This document shows positions 25,276 through 34,920 of a stretch of DNA of 42,029 bases, piece after piece. The stretch spans positions 1-42,029 of the forward strand of contig NZ_JARGND010000022.1 in the NCBI RefSeq assembly GCF_029212645.1, in the 5' to 3' direction. The notes beneath the pieces are model-generated. The model was not told the DNA's origin and did no database searches. It saw nothing but the letters and a program-made list of their open reading frames with translations. Every line of letters begins with the position of its first letter. Position 1 is the stretch's first letter. The translations under genes were made by a program, and so were the position numbers. The stretch is from Vannielia sp. Its GTDB lineage: Bacteria; Pseudomonadota; Alphaproteobacteria; Rhodobacterales; Rhodobacteraceae.

Positions 25276-27981
25276 TCAGGACAACTGGCCGTGGCAGTGC
25301 TTGAACTTCTTGCCCGAGCCGCAGGGGCAAGGATCATTGCGGCCAGGGTTGCCCCAGGTTTCGGGGTCGTTTTCATCAAAGCCGGGGACGACATCGCCAA
25401 AGGCGGCGCTATCCTCATCTGTGGAGGGGCCAGCGGCGGGCGCGGCAAGGGTGTCTTGCTGGGCCTGAAGCTGCGCCATGAGATTGGCTTGCTCATCCTC
25501 CGACAGAGGCCGGATTTGGCTGAGCTTTTGGGTTACGTCAGCGCGAAGCCCGTCAAGCATCCCCTCAAACAGCTGGAACGCCTCGGTTTTATACTCGTTC
25601 AGCGGATCACGCTGAGCATAACCGCGAAAGCCGATCACCGAACGCAAATGCTCCAGCGTGAGCAGGTGCTCGCGCCATTTTCCATCAATCGTTTGCAGCA
25701 GGATCTGCTTTTCGATGTTGCGCATCGTTTCGGGGCCAAAGGCGACGGCTTTCTTGGCCATCATCTCATCGGTGGCTGTGTAGAGACGTTCGCGGACTTC
25801 CTCGTCATCCACGCCCTCTTCAGCGGCCCAATCAATCACCGGCACATCAATGCCGAGCTTCTCAATGGCGGCGGCGTAGAGCTTATCCACCTCCCATTGG
25901 TCGGCGTAGGTTTTGGGCGGCATGAACTCATCGACCAGATCGTCGACAACCTCCTGGCGCATGTCCTTGACGATCTCGGAGAGGTCTTTGGTTTCCATGA
26001 TCTCGCGACGCTGGCCGAAGATCACCTTCCGCTGGTCGTTCATCACGTCATCGAACTTGAGCAGCTGCTTGCGGATATCGAAGTTGCGCCCTTCGACCTT
26101 GGCTTGCGCGCGCTCCAGCGACTTGTTCACCCAAGGGTGGATGATCGCCTCGCCCTCTTTCATGCCGAGCTTGGAGAGCACCGACTCGAGCCGGTCAGAG
26201 CCGAAAATGCGCATCAGGTCATCTTCGAGCGACAGGTAGAAGGAGGTGCGCCCCGGATCGCCTTGACGGCCCGAACGGCCTCGCAGCTGGTTATCAATCC
26301 GGCGGCTTTCGTGGCGCTCGGACGCCAGAACGAAGAGCCCACCAGCATCCTTGACGGCCTGCTCATCTGCCTCGTGCGCCGCTTCGATGCGGGTGCGGAT
26401 TTCTTCGGGGTCGCCATCGGGGTCGGCCTCGATGGCTTCCATCACCTTGAACTCAACATTGCCGCCCAGCTTGATATCGGTGCCCCGGCCAGCCATGTTG
26501 GTGGCGATGGTCACCGAACCAAGACGACCTGCATCGGCAACGATTTGGGCTTCCTGCTCGTGCTGGCGGGCGTTCAACACGTTGTGCTTGACCCCGGCGG
26601 CATCGAGCAGTTGCGACAGCACCTCAGACTTTTCGATGGAAGTGGTGCCCAGCAGAACCGGCTGGCCCTTTTCATTCGCCTTTTTCACGCGCTGCACGAT
26701 GGCGTCATACTTTTCGCGGGTGGTGCGGTAGACGGCGTCATGGTCATCAACACGAGCGATGGGCTTGTTGGTGGGCACTTCGACGACGCCGAGCTTGTAG
26801 ATCTCGTCAAATTCGTCGGCTTCGGTGAGCGCCGTGCCCGTCATGCCCCCCAACTTGTCATAGAGACGGAAGTAGTTTTGGAAGGTTACGGAGGCGAGGG
26901 TGACGTTTTCGGGCTGGATTTCGCAGCCTTCCTTGGCCTCAATCGCCTGGTGCAGACCGTCAGACAAGCGGCGGCCTGACATCATGCGGCCTGTGAACTC
27001 ATCAATCAGCATCACCTGACTATCGCGGACGATATAGTCTTTGTCCTTCTGGAAGATCTTGTGAGCCTTCAACGCCTGCGTGGCATGGTGGACGATGGTG
27101 GTGCTTTCAGGATCGTAGAGCGACTGGTCATTCGGCAGGATACCTTCGGCCTGAAGCTTGTTCTCAAGAAATTCGTTGCCTTCATCCGTCAGCGTGACGT
27201 TGCGGGTCTTTTCATCGATCGAGTAGTGCTCTTCGGTGAGGCTTGGCACGATGGCATCGAGCGAGATGTAAAGCTCGGAACGGTCTTGCGAGGGGCCGGA
27301 GATAATGAGCGGGGTGCGAGCCTCGTCGATAAGGATCGAGTCCACCTCGTCAACGATCGCGAAGTTATGACCGCGCTGATACATCTGGCTCAGCTCGGAT
27401 TTCATATTGTCGCGCAGATAGTCAAAACCCAGCTCATTGTTGGTGGCATAGGTGATATCGGCGGCATAAGCGGCCTGCTTTTCATCATCAGGCTGCTGTG
27501 GGTAAACGACGCCACAGGTAAGGCCGAGCGCCTCGAACACGTTGCTCATCCACTCGGCGTCACGCTTGGCGAGGTAGTCGTTGACCGTAACAACATGCAC
27601 GCCCTTGCCGGTGAGGGCGTTGAGATAGGCCGGGAAAGTGGCGACAAGGGTTTTGCCCTCGCCGGTTTTCATCTCGGCGATATTGCCCTCGTGCAGGAAG
27701 ATGCCGCCCATGAGCTGCACATCAAAGGCCCGCAGCCCGAGCGCGCGTTTGGCGGCTTCACGGCAGTTGGCGAAGGCTTCGGGCAACAGATCATCAAGGC
27801 TTTCGCCTCCCATGGCCCGCTTTGCCAGCTCTTCGGTTTTATCCTTGAGGCCCTCGTCGGTCAGTTTCTCGTATTCCGGCTCCAGCGCGTTGATCTTCTC
27901 AACGAGCGGGCGGGTAGACTTGATCTTTCGGTCATTCGCGGAGCCAAAGACTTTCCGCGCAATAGTTCCCATACCCAGCAT
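25276..27981 (-). CDS. secA: Preprotein translocase ATPase SecA
   Basis: Motor that pushes preproteins through SecYEG. 901 residues, typical. N-terminus [19 protein letters not shown]; Walker [22 protein letters not shown]-type box [20 protein letters not shown]; motif [44 protein letters not shown]. The C-terminal zinc-binding tail is intact: [16 protein letters not shown] (C-x-C-x8-CH), the SecB- and ribosome-binding element. I chose the ATG at 27981 with GGAG 5 bases upstream; the frame opens 26 codons earlier without family similarity. Leader about 110 nt. Divergent from ppiC. Confidence 0.98.
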   Translation of the reverse strand: MLGMGTIARKVFGSANDRKIKSTRPLVEKINALEPEYEKLTDEGLKDKTEELAKRAMGGESLDDLLPEAFANCREAAKRALGLRAFDVQLMGGIFLHEGNIAEMKTGEGKTLVATFPAYLNALTGKGVHVVTVNDYLAKRDAEWMSNVFEALGLTCGVVYPQQPDDEKQAAYAADITYATNNELGFDYLRDNMKSELSQMYQRGHNFAIVDEVDSILIDEARTPLIISGPSQDRSELYISLDAIVPSLTEEHYSIDEKTRNVTLTDEGNEFLENKLQAEGILPNDQSLYDPESTTIVHHATQALKAHKIFQKDKDYIVRDSQVMLIDEFTGRMMSGRRLSDGLHQAIEAKEGCEIQPENVTLASVTFQNYFRLYDKLGGMTGTALTEADEFDEIYKLGVVEVPTNKPIARVDDHDAVYRTTREKYDAIVQRVKKANEKGQPVLLGTTSIEKSEVLSQLLDAAGVKHNVLNARQHEQEAQIVADAGRLGSVTIATNMAGRGTDIKLGGNVEFKVMEAIEADPDGDPEEIRTRIEAAHEADEQAVKDAGGLFVLASERHESRRIDNQLRGRSGRQGDPGRTSFYLSLEDDLMRIFGSDRLESVLSKLGMKEGEAIIHPWVNKSLERAQAKVEGRNFDIRKQLLKFDDVMNDQRKVIFGQRREIMETKDLSEIVKDMRQEVVDDLVDEFMPPKTYADQWEVDKLYAAAIEKLGIDVPVIDWAAEEGVDDEEVRERLYTATDEMMAKKAVAFGPETMRNIEKQILLQTIDGKWREHLLTLEHLRSVIGFRGYAQRDPLNEYKTEAFQLFEGMLDGLRADVTQKLSQIRPLSEDEQANLMAQLQAQQDTLAAPAAGPSTDEDSAAFGDVVPGFDENDPETWGNPGRNDPCPCGSGKKFKHCHGQLS

Positions 27982-28097
27982 AATATCTCCGCTCGCCCTG
28001 CCTTGACGGTTTTGTGTGGCTGATGGCGCTTGCCGCTCCTCGCGCTCACCCCTAAACACGGGGGGAAACGCGGGTTGGACGCCTTAGAACACAAGGC

Positions 28098-28126
28098 GAT
28101 GTAAGACCCGCAGCCTATAGTGTCAA
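28098..28126 (-). promoter_or_regulatory. Predicted secA promoter
   Basis: Minus strand: perfect -35 TTGACA (28121-28126), 17-bp spacer, TACATC (28098-28103). The same DNA read on the plus strand carries TATAGT (28116-28121), a possible -10 for ppiC, so the two divergent promoters may overlap. Confidence 0.55.
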
Positions 28127-28160
28127 CGCCGCCGGGCAGGCGGTAGAGCAGGAGCGACCA

Positions 28161-29024
28161 ATGATCCCCACCAAGACTTTCGCCTGTGCCGCCGTGCTGG
28201 CCGCCTCAATGGTGCTGCCGGGCTTTGCGCAGGACGCCGCAGAAACCGCCGCTGACGTGAGCGCAGACACCGTTGTTGCCACCGTTGGAGAAGTGGATAT
28301 TACCGTGGGTCACATGATTGTGGCCTTCAAGACCCTGCCGGAGCAGTACACCCAGCTTCCCCCAGAGGTGCTGTGGGACGGCCTGCTTGAGCAGTTGGTG
28401 CAGCAAAACGCGTTGGCCCTGAAGGTGAGTGGCGAAATGTCGAAGGAAACGGAGCTGGCGCTGGAAAATCAGCGCAGCGGCTATCTGGCCGGTGATGTGC
28501 TGGAAGCGACCGCGCTGGCCGCTGTGAGCGACGAGAAGCTGGAGGAGGCCTACAACGAGATGTACGCCGATGCCGAACCTCAGCGCGAGTGGAACGCGGC
28601 ACATATCCTTGTGGAGACCGAGGAAGAAGCCAAGGCCGTGCAGGAAGAGGTCAACGCGGGCGGTGATTTTGCTGAGGTCGCCAAGGTGAAATCTACCGGC
28701 CCATCCGGCCCCAACGGCGGCGCGCTTGGCTGGTTTTCCGCCGGGATGATGGTCCCTGAGTTTGAGACCGCCGTGAAAGGCATGGAGGCCGGAGGCGTGA
28801 GTGATCCGATCCAGACGCAATTTGGCTGGCACATCGTGAAGCTCAACGAGACCCGCCTGAAGGACAAGCCGACCATCGAGACCGTCAAGGACCAGCTCAC
28901 CGAAGAGGTGCAGCGCAAGGCTGTTGATGTGACGATTGCCGAAGCCGTGGAAGCCGCAGGCGTGGTGAAACCCGAAACCGAGATCCCGGCCTCCGTGCTC
29001 ACCAACTTCGACCTGCTCGACTGA
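28161..29024 (+). CDS. Secreted parvulin-type peptidyl-prolyl isomerase
   Basis: 287 residues. Signal peptide MIPTKTFACAAVLAASMVLPGFA (cleavage after about 23), so periplasmic. An N-terminal SurA/PrsA-like helical part (ADTVVATVGEVDITVGHMIVAF) is followed by one PpiC parvulin domain (about 145-235): EWNAAHILVETEEEAKAV, GGALGWFSAGMMVPEFETAV, and TQFGWHIVKLNE. It would isomerise prolyl bonds and chaperone exported or outer membrane proteins. AGGAG lies about 7 bases before the ATG. It is the first gene of a tight cluster with argJ (10-bp gap) and mutT (4-bp overlap). Whether it corresponds to PrsA-like or SurA-like proteins cannot be settled here. Confidence 0.93.
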   Translation: MIPTKTFACAAVLAASMVLPGFAQDAAETAADVSADTVVATVGEVDITVGHMIVAFKTLPEQYTQLPPEVLWDGLLEQLVQQNALALKVSGEMSKETELALENQRSGYLAGDVLEATALAAVSDEKLEEAYNEMYADAEPQREWNAAHILVETEEEAKAVQEEVNAGGDFAEVAKVKSTGPSGPNGGALGWFSAGMMVPEFETAVKGMEAGGVSDPIQTQFGWHIVKLNETRLKDKPTIETVKDQLTEEVQRKAVDVTIAEAVEAAGVVKPETEIPASVLTNFDLLD

Positions 29025-29034
29025 GGGAAGCATC

Positions 29035-30261
29035 ATGGCCGGAAAGCTCACCGTTTCGCCGCTGGCCCCTGAGGGCTTTCCGAAGCTGCCGATGATCGAC
29101 GGGGTGCGCTTTGCTGCCGTAGAGGCCGGGGTGCGCTATGAAGGCCGCAAGGATGTAATGCTAGCGGTCTGCGATCCGGGAACGGTGGTGACAGGTGTGT
29201 TTACCCGCTCGTCTACCCGCTCGGCGCCGGTGCTTGACTGCGAGGCCAAGATTGGTGGCAATGCTGAGGCGGGCGCGGCCATTCTGGCGAACTCCGGCAA
29301 TTCCAACGCTTTTACCGGCGGAGCGGGCCAAGAGAGTGTTGAGGCGATTTGCGCCGAGGTGGCCCGCGCAACTGGCCTTCCCACAGCACGGGTGTTCACC
29401 GCCTCAACCGGGGTGATTGGTGAGCGCTTGCCGCATGATCGGATCACCGCACAGATTGATAAACTGGTCGAAACGCTTCATCCGGCCGCGATTGAAGCCG
29501 CCGCCGAGGCGATCATGACGACCGACACCTTTGCCAAGGGCGCCACTCGCGAAATTGAGCTACCGGGCGGGACGGTGAAGATTGCCGGGATTGCCAAGGG
29601 TTCGGGCATGATTGCGCCGGATATGGCGACGATGCTGGTTTATATCTTCACCGATGCCAAGATCGGGCGGGAGCCGCTGCAGGCCTTGCTGAGCGGCCTG
29701 AACGAAACCACCTTCAACGCGATCACGGTAGATGGCGACACCTCGACCAGTGATACGCTGCTCTGCGCCGCAACCGGGGCGTCGGGCGTAGAGGTTGAGG
29801 GGCAGGACGGCTTTCGTGATGGGTTGCTGGAGATGATGCGTGAACTGGCGCATCTGGTGGTAAAAGACGGCGAAGGCGCGACCAAGTTTGTGGAAGTGCG
29901 GGTGAGCGGGGCAAAACATGATGCTGACGCCAAGCGCATTGCCATGTCGATCGCCAATTCACCCTTGGTCAAAACCGCCATTGCCGGGGAAGACCCGAAC
30001 TGGGGCCGGATCGTGATGGCGGTCGGCAAATCGGGATGTGCAGCGGATCGGGACAAGCTGACGATCCACTTTGGTGATGTGCTGGTGGCCGAAAAGGGCT
30101 GGGTCGCGGAGAGCTACACTGAGGATCAGGGGTCCGACTACATGAAGCGGCAAGAACTTGTCATCAAGGTGGACCTTGGGCTGGACAATGGGCACTTCAC
30201 CGCCTGGACCTGTGATTTGACCCATGGCTACATTTCGATAAACGCTGATTACCGCTCGTGA
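29035..30261 (+). CDS. argJ: Bifunctional ornithine acetyltransferase/N-acetylglutamate synthase ArgJ
   Basis: Cytosolic arginine-pathway enzyme that moves acetyl from N-acetylornithine to glutamate (and may use acetyl-CoA). 408 residues. The autocatalytic site is intact: KGSGMIAPDMATMLVYIFTD, in which Thr199 becomes the N-terminal nucleophile of the beta chain. Other family segments: FTRSSTRSAPV, ANSGNSNAFTG, VDGDTSTSDTLL and the C-terminal HGYISINADYRS. GAGGGAA lies 6 bases upstream of the ATG. Its TGA overlaps the GTG of mutT. The presence of ArgJ implies the cyclic acetyl pathway. Confidence 0.97.
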   Translation: MAGKLTVSPLAPEGFPKLPMIDGVRFAAVEAGVRYEGRKDVMLAVCDPGTVVTGVFTRSSTRSAPVLDCEAKIGGNAEAGAAILANSGNSNAFTGGAGQESVEAICAEVARATGLPTARVFTASTGVIGERLPHDRITAQIDKLVETLHPAAIEAAAEAIMTTDTFAKGATREIELPGGTVKIAGIAKGSGMIAPDMATMLVYIFTDAKIGREPLQALLSGLNETTFNAITVDGDTSTSDTLLCAATGASGVEVEGQDGFRDGLLEMMRELAHLVVKDGEGATKFVEVRVSGAKHDADAKRIAMSIANSPLVKTAIAGEDPNWGRIVMAVGKSGCAADRDKLTIHFGDVLVAEKGWVAESYTEDQGSDYMKRQELVIKVDLGLDNGHFTAWTCDLTHGYISINADYRS

Positions 30262-30656
30262 AAACGCTCCTTGTTTCTGCGGTTGCGCTGATTGACGTGG
30301 ATGGCCGGGTGTTGCTGGCCCAACGGCCCGAGGGGAAAACTATGGCCGGGCTATGGGAGTTTCCGGGCGGCAAGGTAGAGCCCGGCGAAACACCCGAGGC
30401 AGCGCTGATCCGCGAACTCCACGAAGAACTGGCGATTGAAACATGGGAGAGCTGCCTCGCGCCGCTCACCTTTGCCTCGCACAGCTACGAAGATTTCCAC
30501 CTGCTGATGCCGCTTTTTGCCTGCCGCAAATGGGGTGGCACACCGCAGCCGCAGGAAGGCCAAACGCTGGCTTGGGCAAGGGCGAATGAGCTGCGCGACT
30601 ACCCCATGCCCCCAGCTGATGTGCCGCTGATACCAATTCTACGCGATTGGCTTTGA
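30258..30656 (+). CDS. mutT: 8-oxo-dGTP diphosphatase MutT (Nudix)
   Basis: 132 residues, typical MutT size. The Nudix box is exact: Gly38-x5-Glu44-x7-Arg52-Glu53-x2-Glu56-Glu57 (GGKVEPGETPEAALIRELHEEL). Cleans oxidised guanine nucleotides from the pool. Starts at a GTG that overlaps the argJ stop (GTGA), so it depends on translational coupling. Followed by 170 bp without a terminator I can see, in which the CtrA-type box of the next gene lies. Confidence 0.93.
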   Translation: MKTLLVSAVALIDVDGRVLLAQRPEGKTMAGLWEFPGGKVEPGETPEAALIRELHEELAIETWESCLAPLTFASHSYEDFHLLMPLFACRKWGGTPQPQEGQTLAWARANELRDYPMPPADVPLIPILRDWL

Positions 30657-30725
30657 CAGCCCACAACACCCCAACCCGAACCGTTGCCCAAAACTGCGCC
30701 AAAAAACTTTCTCAAATGCCCCATA

Positions 30726-30742
30726 TTAAGACAATATTAACC
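30726..30742 (+). promoter_or_regulatory. CtrA-type box upstream of a 48-codon gene
   Basis: TTAA (30726-30729), seven bases, TTAACC (30737-30742): a perfect TTAA-N7-TTAAC match. The surrounding 7-mers ATATTAA repeat with an 11-bp period. If the second half-site serves as the -35 region, TAGGTG (30760-30765) sits at a 17-bp spacing as a weak -10, which fits activation by CtrA with a start near 30772. Confidence 0.7.
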
Positions 30743-30775
30743 TTTGAGCGGCCATTTTGTAGGTGAAATGGAAAC

Positions 30776-30800
30776 GTGAGATCGTTACGCTAAATCTCAC
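30776..30800 (+). other. 5' leader hairpin or operator
   Basis: GTGAGAT (30776-30782) and ATCTCAC (30794-30800), perfect 7-bp arms with an 11-base loop. It would form at the very 5' end of the transcript predicted from the CtrA-type promoter, 26 bases before the start codon; it could stabilise the mRNA or be a DNA-level operator. Confidence 0.5.
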
Positions 30801-30826
30801 AGCAACTGATTTCGGGGGAGAAACTG

Positions 30827-30973
30827 ATGGTCACAACTGTTACACGCGGTACCTGCGTTTCGATTCAGGGCCTTTATGTTAAAGATCTCGCCAATGGGCT
30901 GATCCAAGTGCGGGTTGGCGACAAGCTATATGTGGGACGTCCGGTTCGCACCAATGTGGAAGCCGCCGCATAA
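30827..30973 (+). CDS. Unknown 48-residue protein
   Basis: A small gene with good start signals: ATG preceded by GGGGAG at 6 bases, ending TAA. The product begins MVTTVTRGTCVSIQGLYVKD and ends GRPVRTNVEAAA. It is predicted to be a compact all-beta domain: alternating hydrophobic residues in VSIQGLYV, IQVRVGDKLYVG and RPV. No signal peptide, no membrane helix, one Cys. I do not recognise a family. It is transcribed alone: CtrA-type box, leader hairpin, gene, then a strong terminator at 30996. That compact, self-contained layout is the main reason to believe it is expressed. Confidence 0.8.
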   Translation: MVTTVTRGTCVSIQGLYVKDLANGLIQVRVGDKLYVGRPVRTNVEAAA

Positions 30974-30995
30974 ATGCTTCATCACTACGGAACTG

Positions 30996-31028
30996 AAAGG
31001 CCCGCGCAGGGGTATGGCGCGGGCTTTT
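30996..31028 (+). terminator. Rho-independent terminator of the 48-codon gene
   Basis: AAAGGCCCGCGC (30996-31007) pairs fully with GCGCGGGCTTTT (31017-31028), one G-T pair, 9-base loop, ending in TTTT. It begins 22 bases after the stop codon. Confidence 0.88.
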
Positions 31029-31052
31029 CTACGTGTATTAGAAAAGACGCGT

Positions 31053-31577
31053 CTATTTTTGGTAGAGCACCAGGGCGGAGTGTTCATTGCGGTCGCCCAA
31101 GGTGCCGATCCCAACGAGATATTTGAGGCCTGGGCTCAGAAGCCATGCCTTCTCACCCTTTTTGCCGTTAAGGATCTCAGGCGGCACCCGCATGATATCT
31201 TCCTTCGTCAGCTCATCGAGCCGCTGTTCAAGGTTGGCAAGGCGGTGGGCTGGCTTTTCGAGCATCACCATGCAGCCCTCTAGGGCGCTGCCCTTACGCT
31301 GGACCAAGATCATTGGTTTTTTCGTGCCGCCGTACCACGCCGAGTTTGAGCCGTTCTTCATTGTGCGCTTGTAGCCATTGGCCTTGAGCGCGCGCGTGGT
31401 AGTTTGGTAGCTTTTGCGATTGGCGATGCACAGCTTGGCAAGATAGGTCAGCGCGGTTGTTTCGGAGGGAAACAGAAGGCTCCTCTCAATATCTTTGGCG
31501 GTGGGCAGTTTGAGGACTTCGGCGCTGGCGGTGAAAGGGGCCAAAAGCAGGCAAGCGATGAGGGCGAAGAAGCGCAT
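31053..31577 (-). CDS. Unknown secreted protein downstream of infB
   Basis: 174 residues. Signal peptide MRFFALIACLLLAPFTASA (cleavage after about 19). The mature part is basic and shows ALTYLAKLCIANRKSYQTTTRALKANGYKRT, then NGSNSAWYGGTKKPMILVQRKGSALEGCMVML, with two cysteines placed to form a disulfide, and ends SALVLYQK. No family recognised. Start at ATG 31577 rather than 39 codons upstream, where the frame runs across the infB terminator. The ribosome site is weak (AAGG 11 bases upstream). It is separated from infB by a terminator and faces the 48-codon gene's terminator. Confidence 0.72.
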   Translation of the reverse strand: MRFFALIACLLLAPFTASAEVLKLPTAKDIERSLLFPSETTALTYLAKLCIANRKSYQTTTRALKANGYKRTMKNGSNSAWYGGTKKPMILVQRKGSALEGCMVMLEKPAHRLANLEQRLDELTKEDIMRVPPEILNGKKGEKAWLLSPGLKYLVGIGTLGDRNEHSALVLYQK

Positions 31578-31664
31578 AAGGGCGAAAACCTTTGTAGGCG
31601 ACACTGAGTTAAGCGTCGGGCGACGGTAAACCGGCAAGCGACAGGGGTGCAACCGACCTGGATA

Positions 31665-31703
31665 TGAAAAAGGCGCGCCTCCGGTAGGAAGCACGCCCTT
31701 TTT
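31665..31703 (-). terminator. Rho-independent terminator of the rimP-infB operon
   Basis: Minus strand: a long stem (31687-31703 with 31667-31682, one bulged G), 4-base loop, with A5 before and T5 after, so it could work in both directions. It starts 18 bases after the infB stop. Confidence 0.85.
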
Positions 31704-31720
31704 ACCGGGTTACGAGAAGG

Positions 31721-34255
31721 TTAGTCGAGCGTGCGCTCAACTTCCTTGCGTTCGAAGATCTCGATGACATCGCCTTCGCGGATATCTTCGTAATTCTCGA
31801 ATGCCATACCACATTCCTGGCCGGACTGGACCTCAGGCACCTCGTCCTTGAAGCGCTTGAGCGTTTTCAGCGTGCCTTCGTGGATCACCACGTTGTCACG
31901 CAGCAGGCGCACACCGGCGGAGCGGCGGGCCACCCCTTCGGTGACGAGACAGCCAGCGACCTTGCCGATATTGGAGACCTTGAAGACCTCTTTGATCGTG
32001 GCATAGCCAATGAAATCTTCCTGCACTTCGGCAGACAGCAGGCCAGATGCGGCAGCTTTCACATCGTCCACAAGGTCATAGATCACCGAGTAGTAGCGGA
32101 TCTCGACACCCTTCTGGTTAGCCGCCTGACGAGCCGGTGCATTTGCCCGAACGTTGAAGCCAAAAACCGGTGAGCCGGAAGCTTCAGCAAGACCGATGTC
32201 GCTTTCGGTGATCGCACCAACACCGGAGTGCAACACTCGAACACGGACCTCGTCGTTGCCGATTTTCGCCATCGTCTGAACGATAGCTTCAGCGGAGCCT
32301 TGCACATCGGCCTTCACGAGGATCGGCAGCTCGGCCACGTCCTTATCGTCCTTGGCCTTCTGCATGAGTTGCTCAAGGGTGGTCGCGGCACCGGCGACGG
32401 CGCGCTTCTCCTTGGCGGCTTTCTCACGATACTCGGCAATTTCGCGGGCCTGTGCCTCGGTATCCACAACGTTGAGCACATCGCCGGCTTCGGGTGTGCC
32501 GTTGAGGCCAAGTACCTCGACGGGGACCGATGGGCCAGCTTCGTCTACGCGGTCGCCCTTGTCGTTGATGAGCGCGCGGACCTTGCCCCACTGCTCGCCG
32601 ACAACAAAGATATCGCCCTGCCGCAGCGTTCCGTTTTGCACCAGCACGGTGGCCACGGGACCGCGGCCAACATCAAGCTGGGCTTCGATCACAGCACCTT
32701 GGGCGGCGCGATCGGGGTTGGCCTTGAGCTCAAGGATTTCGGCCTGAAGCGCGATGGCCTCGAGCAGCGCATCAAGGCCCTGCCCGGTGTGGGCCGATAC
32801 CTCGACGTCCTGAACATCACCCGACATTTCCTCGACGATCACTTCGTGTTGAAGCAGATCGGTGCGCACCTTTTGCGGGTCGGCGGCGGGCAGATCGCAC
32901 TTGTTGATCGCGACGATCATCGGAACGCCGGCAGCCTTGGCGTGATTGATGGCCTCAATGGTTTGCGGCATCACAGCATCATCGGCGGCGACAACGAGCA
33001 CAACGATATCGGTTACCTGAGCCCCGCGCGCGCGCATCGACGTGAAGGCGGCGTGGCCGGGTGTATCAAGGAACGAAAGCACAGCGCCACTTTCGGTTGT
33101 GACTTGATAGGCACCGATGTGCTGAGTGATCCCGCCTGCCTCACCGGACACCACCTTGGCATCGCGGATCGCGTCGAGCAGCGAAGTTTTACCGTGGTCA
33201 ACGTGGCCCATGATCGTGATCACCGGAGCACGATCAACGAGGTCTTCTTCCTTGTCGTCGGTGGTTTCAATCACTTGCTCAACGTCGGCATCCGAAACGC
33301 GCACGATCTTGTGGCCAAACTCTTCGACGATCAGCTCGGCGGTATCAACGTCAATCACTTGATTCTGGGTGACCATCATGCCGTTATTCATCAGCGCCTT
33401 CACCACTTCGGCGACGCGCTCGGCCATACGATTGGCCAACTCGGACACGACGATGGTTTCGGGGACGCGCACTTCACGCACGACCTTTTCGCGGTTTTCA
33501 ACACCGCCCATGGCCTTTTGACGGGCACGTTCCTGCTTGCGCTTCATCGCGGCCATCGAGCGCTGACGCCCGCCTTCACCGCCACGCAGGGCTTGGTTCA
33601 ACGTGAGCTTGCCAGACCGGCGGCCACCGTCGGTGCGCGGGCCCTTGGCGTTGCGGTTGTCGCGGTTGCGATCATCTTCGCGCTCGCGACGCGGGCCAGA
33701 CGCCGGGCGACCACCGCCGCGCGATGCGTTGGCGTCTTCGACCGGGGCACCGGGCGCAGCAGGCGTGGCAGCAGCGGCCGGCGGCGCATTGCGCTCAGCC
33801 TTCTCGCGGGCCTTGGCAGCTTCTTCCTCGGCCTTTTTACGGGCTTCCTCCTCAACCTTGGCCTTCAGCGCGGCTTCGCGCTCGCGCTCTTCACGCTCCT
33901 TGGCCTCGGCCTCATCACGGCGGCGCTGGCGCTCTTGCTCGCGCGCTTCCTCATCCCGCTTACGCTGGGCAGCCTCAGATGCCTCGGACGCCTTCGCGGC
34001 GGCCAGAGCCTTGAGTCGGCGCTCCATCTCGGCGTCGGAAATTCCGGCAGGCCGTTTAGACGGGTCGCCGCCACCAAACTTACCAGAGGCACCACCCGCA
34101 CCGCTTGCGGCACCCTGCTTGGGCACCACAACGCGCTTGCGCTTGGTTTCCACTACGACATTCTTTGTGCGTCCGTGGGAGAAGCTTTGCTTCACCTGAC
34201 CCGAACGCGGCCCGCTACGCAGGCCCAGTGTTTTTTTGCCGTCGCTATCGCTCAT
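31721..34255 (-). CDS. infB: Translation initiation factor IF-2
   Basis: GTPase that places fMet-tRNA on the 30S subunit. 844 residues. A long charged N-terminal region (about 70-260) is rich in Glu/Lys/Arg/Ala and predicted coiled coil, followed by a Gly/Arg-rich spacer, as in other alphaproteobacteria. G-domain motifs: G1 GHVDHGKTS (about 349-357), G3 DTPGHAAF, G4 NKCD. The C-terminal domains end [13 protein letters not shown]. The ATG has AAAGGAC about 9 bases upstream. Its first 11 bp overlap the end of the ylxR-type gene. Last gene of the operon. Confidence 0.97.
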   Translation of the reverse strand: MSDSDGKKTLGLRSGPRSGQVKQSFSHGRTKNVVVETKRKRVVVPKQGAASGAGGASGKFGGGDPSKRPAGISDAEMERRLKALAAAKASEASEAAQRKRDEEAREQERQRRRDEAEAKEREEREREAALKAKVEEEARKKAEEEAAKAREKAERNAPPAAAATPAAPGAPVEDANASRGGGRPASGPRREREDDRNRDNRNAKGPRTDGGRRSGKLTLNQALRGGEGGRQRSMAAMKRKQERARQKAMGGVENREKVVREVRVPETIVVSELANRMAERVAEVVKALMNNGMMVTQNQVIDVDTAELIVEEFGHKIVRVSDADVEQVIETTDDKEEDLVDRAPVITIMGHVDHGKTSLLDAIRDAKVVSGEAGGITQHIGAYQVTTESGAVLSFLDTPGHAAFTSMRARGAQVTDIVVLVVAADDAVMPQTIEAINHAKAAGVPMIVAINKCDLPAADPQKVRTDLLQHEVIVEEMSGDVQDVEVSAHTGQGLDALLEAIALQAEILELKANPDRAAQGAVIEAQLDVGRGPVATVLVQNGTLRQGDIFVVGEQWGKVRALINDKGDRVDEAGPSVPVEVLGLNGTPEAGDVLNVVDTEAQAREIAEYREKAAKEKRAVAGAATTLEQLMQKAKDDKDVAELPILVKADVQGSAEAIVQTMAKIGNDEVRVRVLHSGVGAITESDIGLAEASGSPVFGFNVRANAPARQAANQKGVEIRYYSVIYDLVDDVKAAASGLLSAEVQEDFIGYATIKEVFKVSNIGKVAGCLVTEGVARRSAGVRLLRDNVVIHEGTLKTLKRFKDEVPEVQSGQECGMAFENYEDIREGDVIEIFERKEVERTLD

Positions 34256-34898
34256 GCGATTTTCGTCCTTTCAGGGGCGTATCCCCATTTTCTTCACGCA
34301 AAGCGCAAAGCTTTGCGGCATCTCTTACTACACGCTTCGTGAGTCCACCAGCCGCAAGAGCGGCGTGTATCACATGTTCACGGCCGAAAGCCAAACCCAA
34401 TTCATTGGCGCTCAGGCAGCCTATATAATTGGCCTCGCCGGGGGGCGGGGCGATCTTTGTCTTGCCGCGGGCCGAGCCATCGTTTGCCTGAATGAGAACA
34501 GAGCCTTCGCCCGTTAACATCCAGCCTTTGACCTTCTCGTATCCGGCCACCGCGCGCCCACCTTTGCGGGCCAGCGCAATGCCGTCGGTGACGCGCTTCA
34601 CAAGAAGCCTTTCCACCAGATCGACAAGGCCTTCCGGCACCGTTACCGGAGCCTTGGCCCCACGGGCAAAGAGGCGCTTCGAAACGGCCTTTTCAAGAGC
34701 GGCGCGGCTGGGAGATACCCAGATGCCGCGCCCGGGCAACTTGCCCGCAATGTCGGGGGTAATCTCACCCCCGGGGCCAGCAACGAAGCGGATCAGATAG
34801 GATTTAGCCCGAACATCCCCGGTGGCAATGCACCGTCGCTCGGACCCATCCATCTGGCCCTCTTCATCCTGCGATGTCCCGTGTCCACCTCGGCTCAC
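34245..34898 (-). CDS. YlxR (DUF448) RNA-binding protein fused to an L7Ae-like domain
   Basis: 217 residues. The N-terminal YlxR domain shows [38 protein letters not shown] and FARGAK (about 18-85), a nucleic-acid-binding fold always found between nusA and infB. The C-terminal half ([49 protein letters not shown]) is an L7Ae/L30e-type RNA-binding domain; in Bacillus the two are separate genes (ylxR and ylxQ). I chose the GTG at 34898 ([14 protein letters not shown]), matching relatives that start M-x-RGG; an ATG at 34853 with AGAGGG ahead is a real alternative. It is 22 bp after nusA and overlaps infB by 11 bp. Confidence 0.9.
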   Translation of the reverse strand: MSRGGHGTSQDEEGQMDGSERRCIATGDVRAKSYLIRFVAGPGGEITPDIAGKLPGRGIWVSPSRAALEKAVSKRLFARGAKAPVTVPEGLVDLVERLLVKRVTDGIALARKGGRAVAGYEKVKGWMLTGEGSVLIQANDGSARGKTKIAPPPGEANYIGCLSANELGLAFGREHVIHAALAAGGLTKRVVRDAAKLCALREENGDTPLKGRKSHER

Positions 34899-34920
34899 GC
34901 TCTTGCCCCAGGGCCTGAGA

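Noticed and set aside
25111-26979. Long plus-strand frame of 622 codons
   Set aside because: It is antisense to secA, whose frame is certain; long antisense frames are expected in GC-rich DNA with few stop codons.
32228-34342. Plus-strand frame of 704 codons
   Set aside because: Antisense to infB; Leu/Arg/His-rich composition and no domain.
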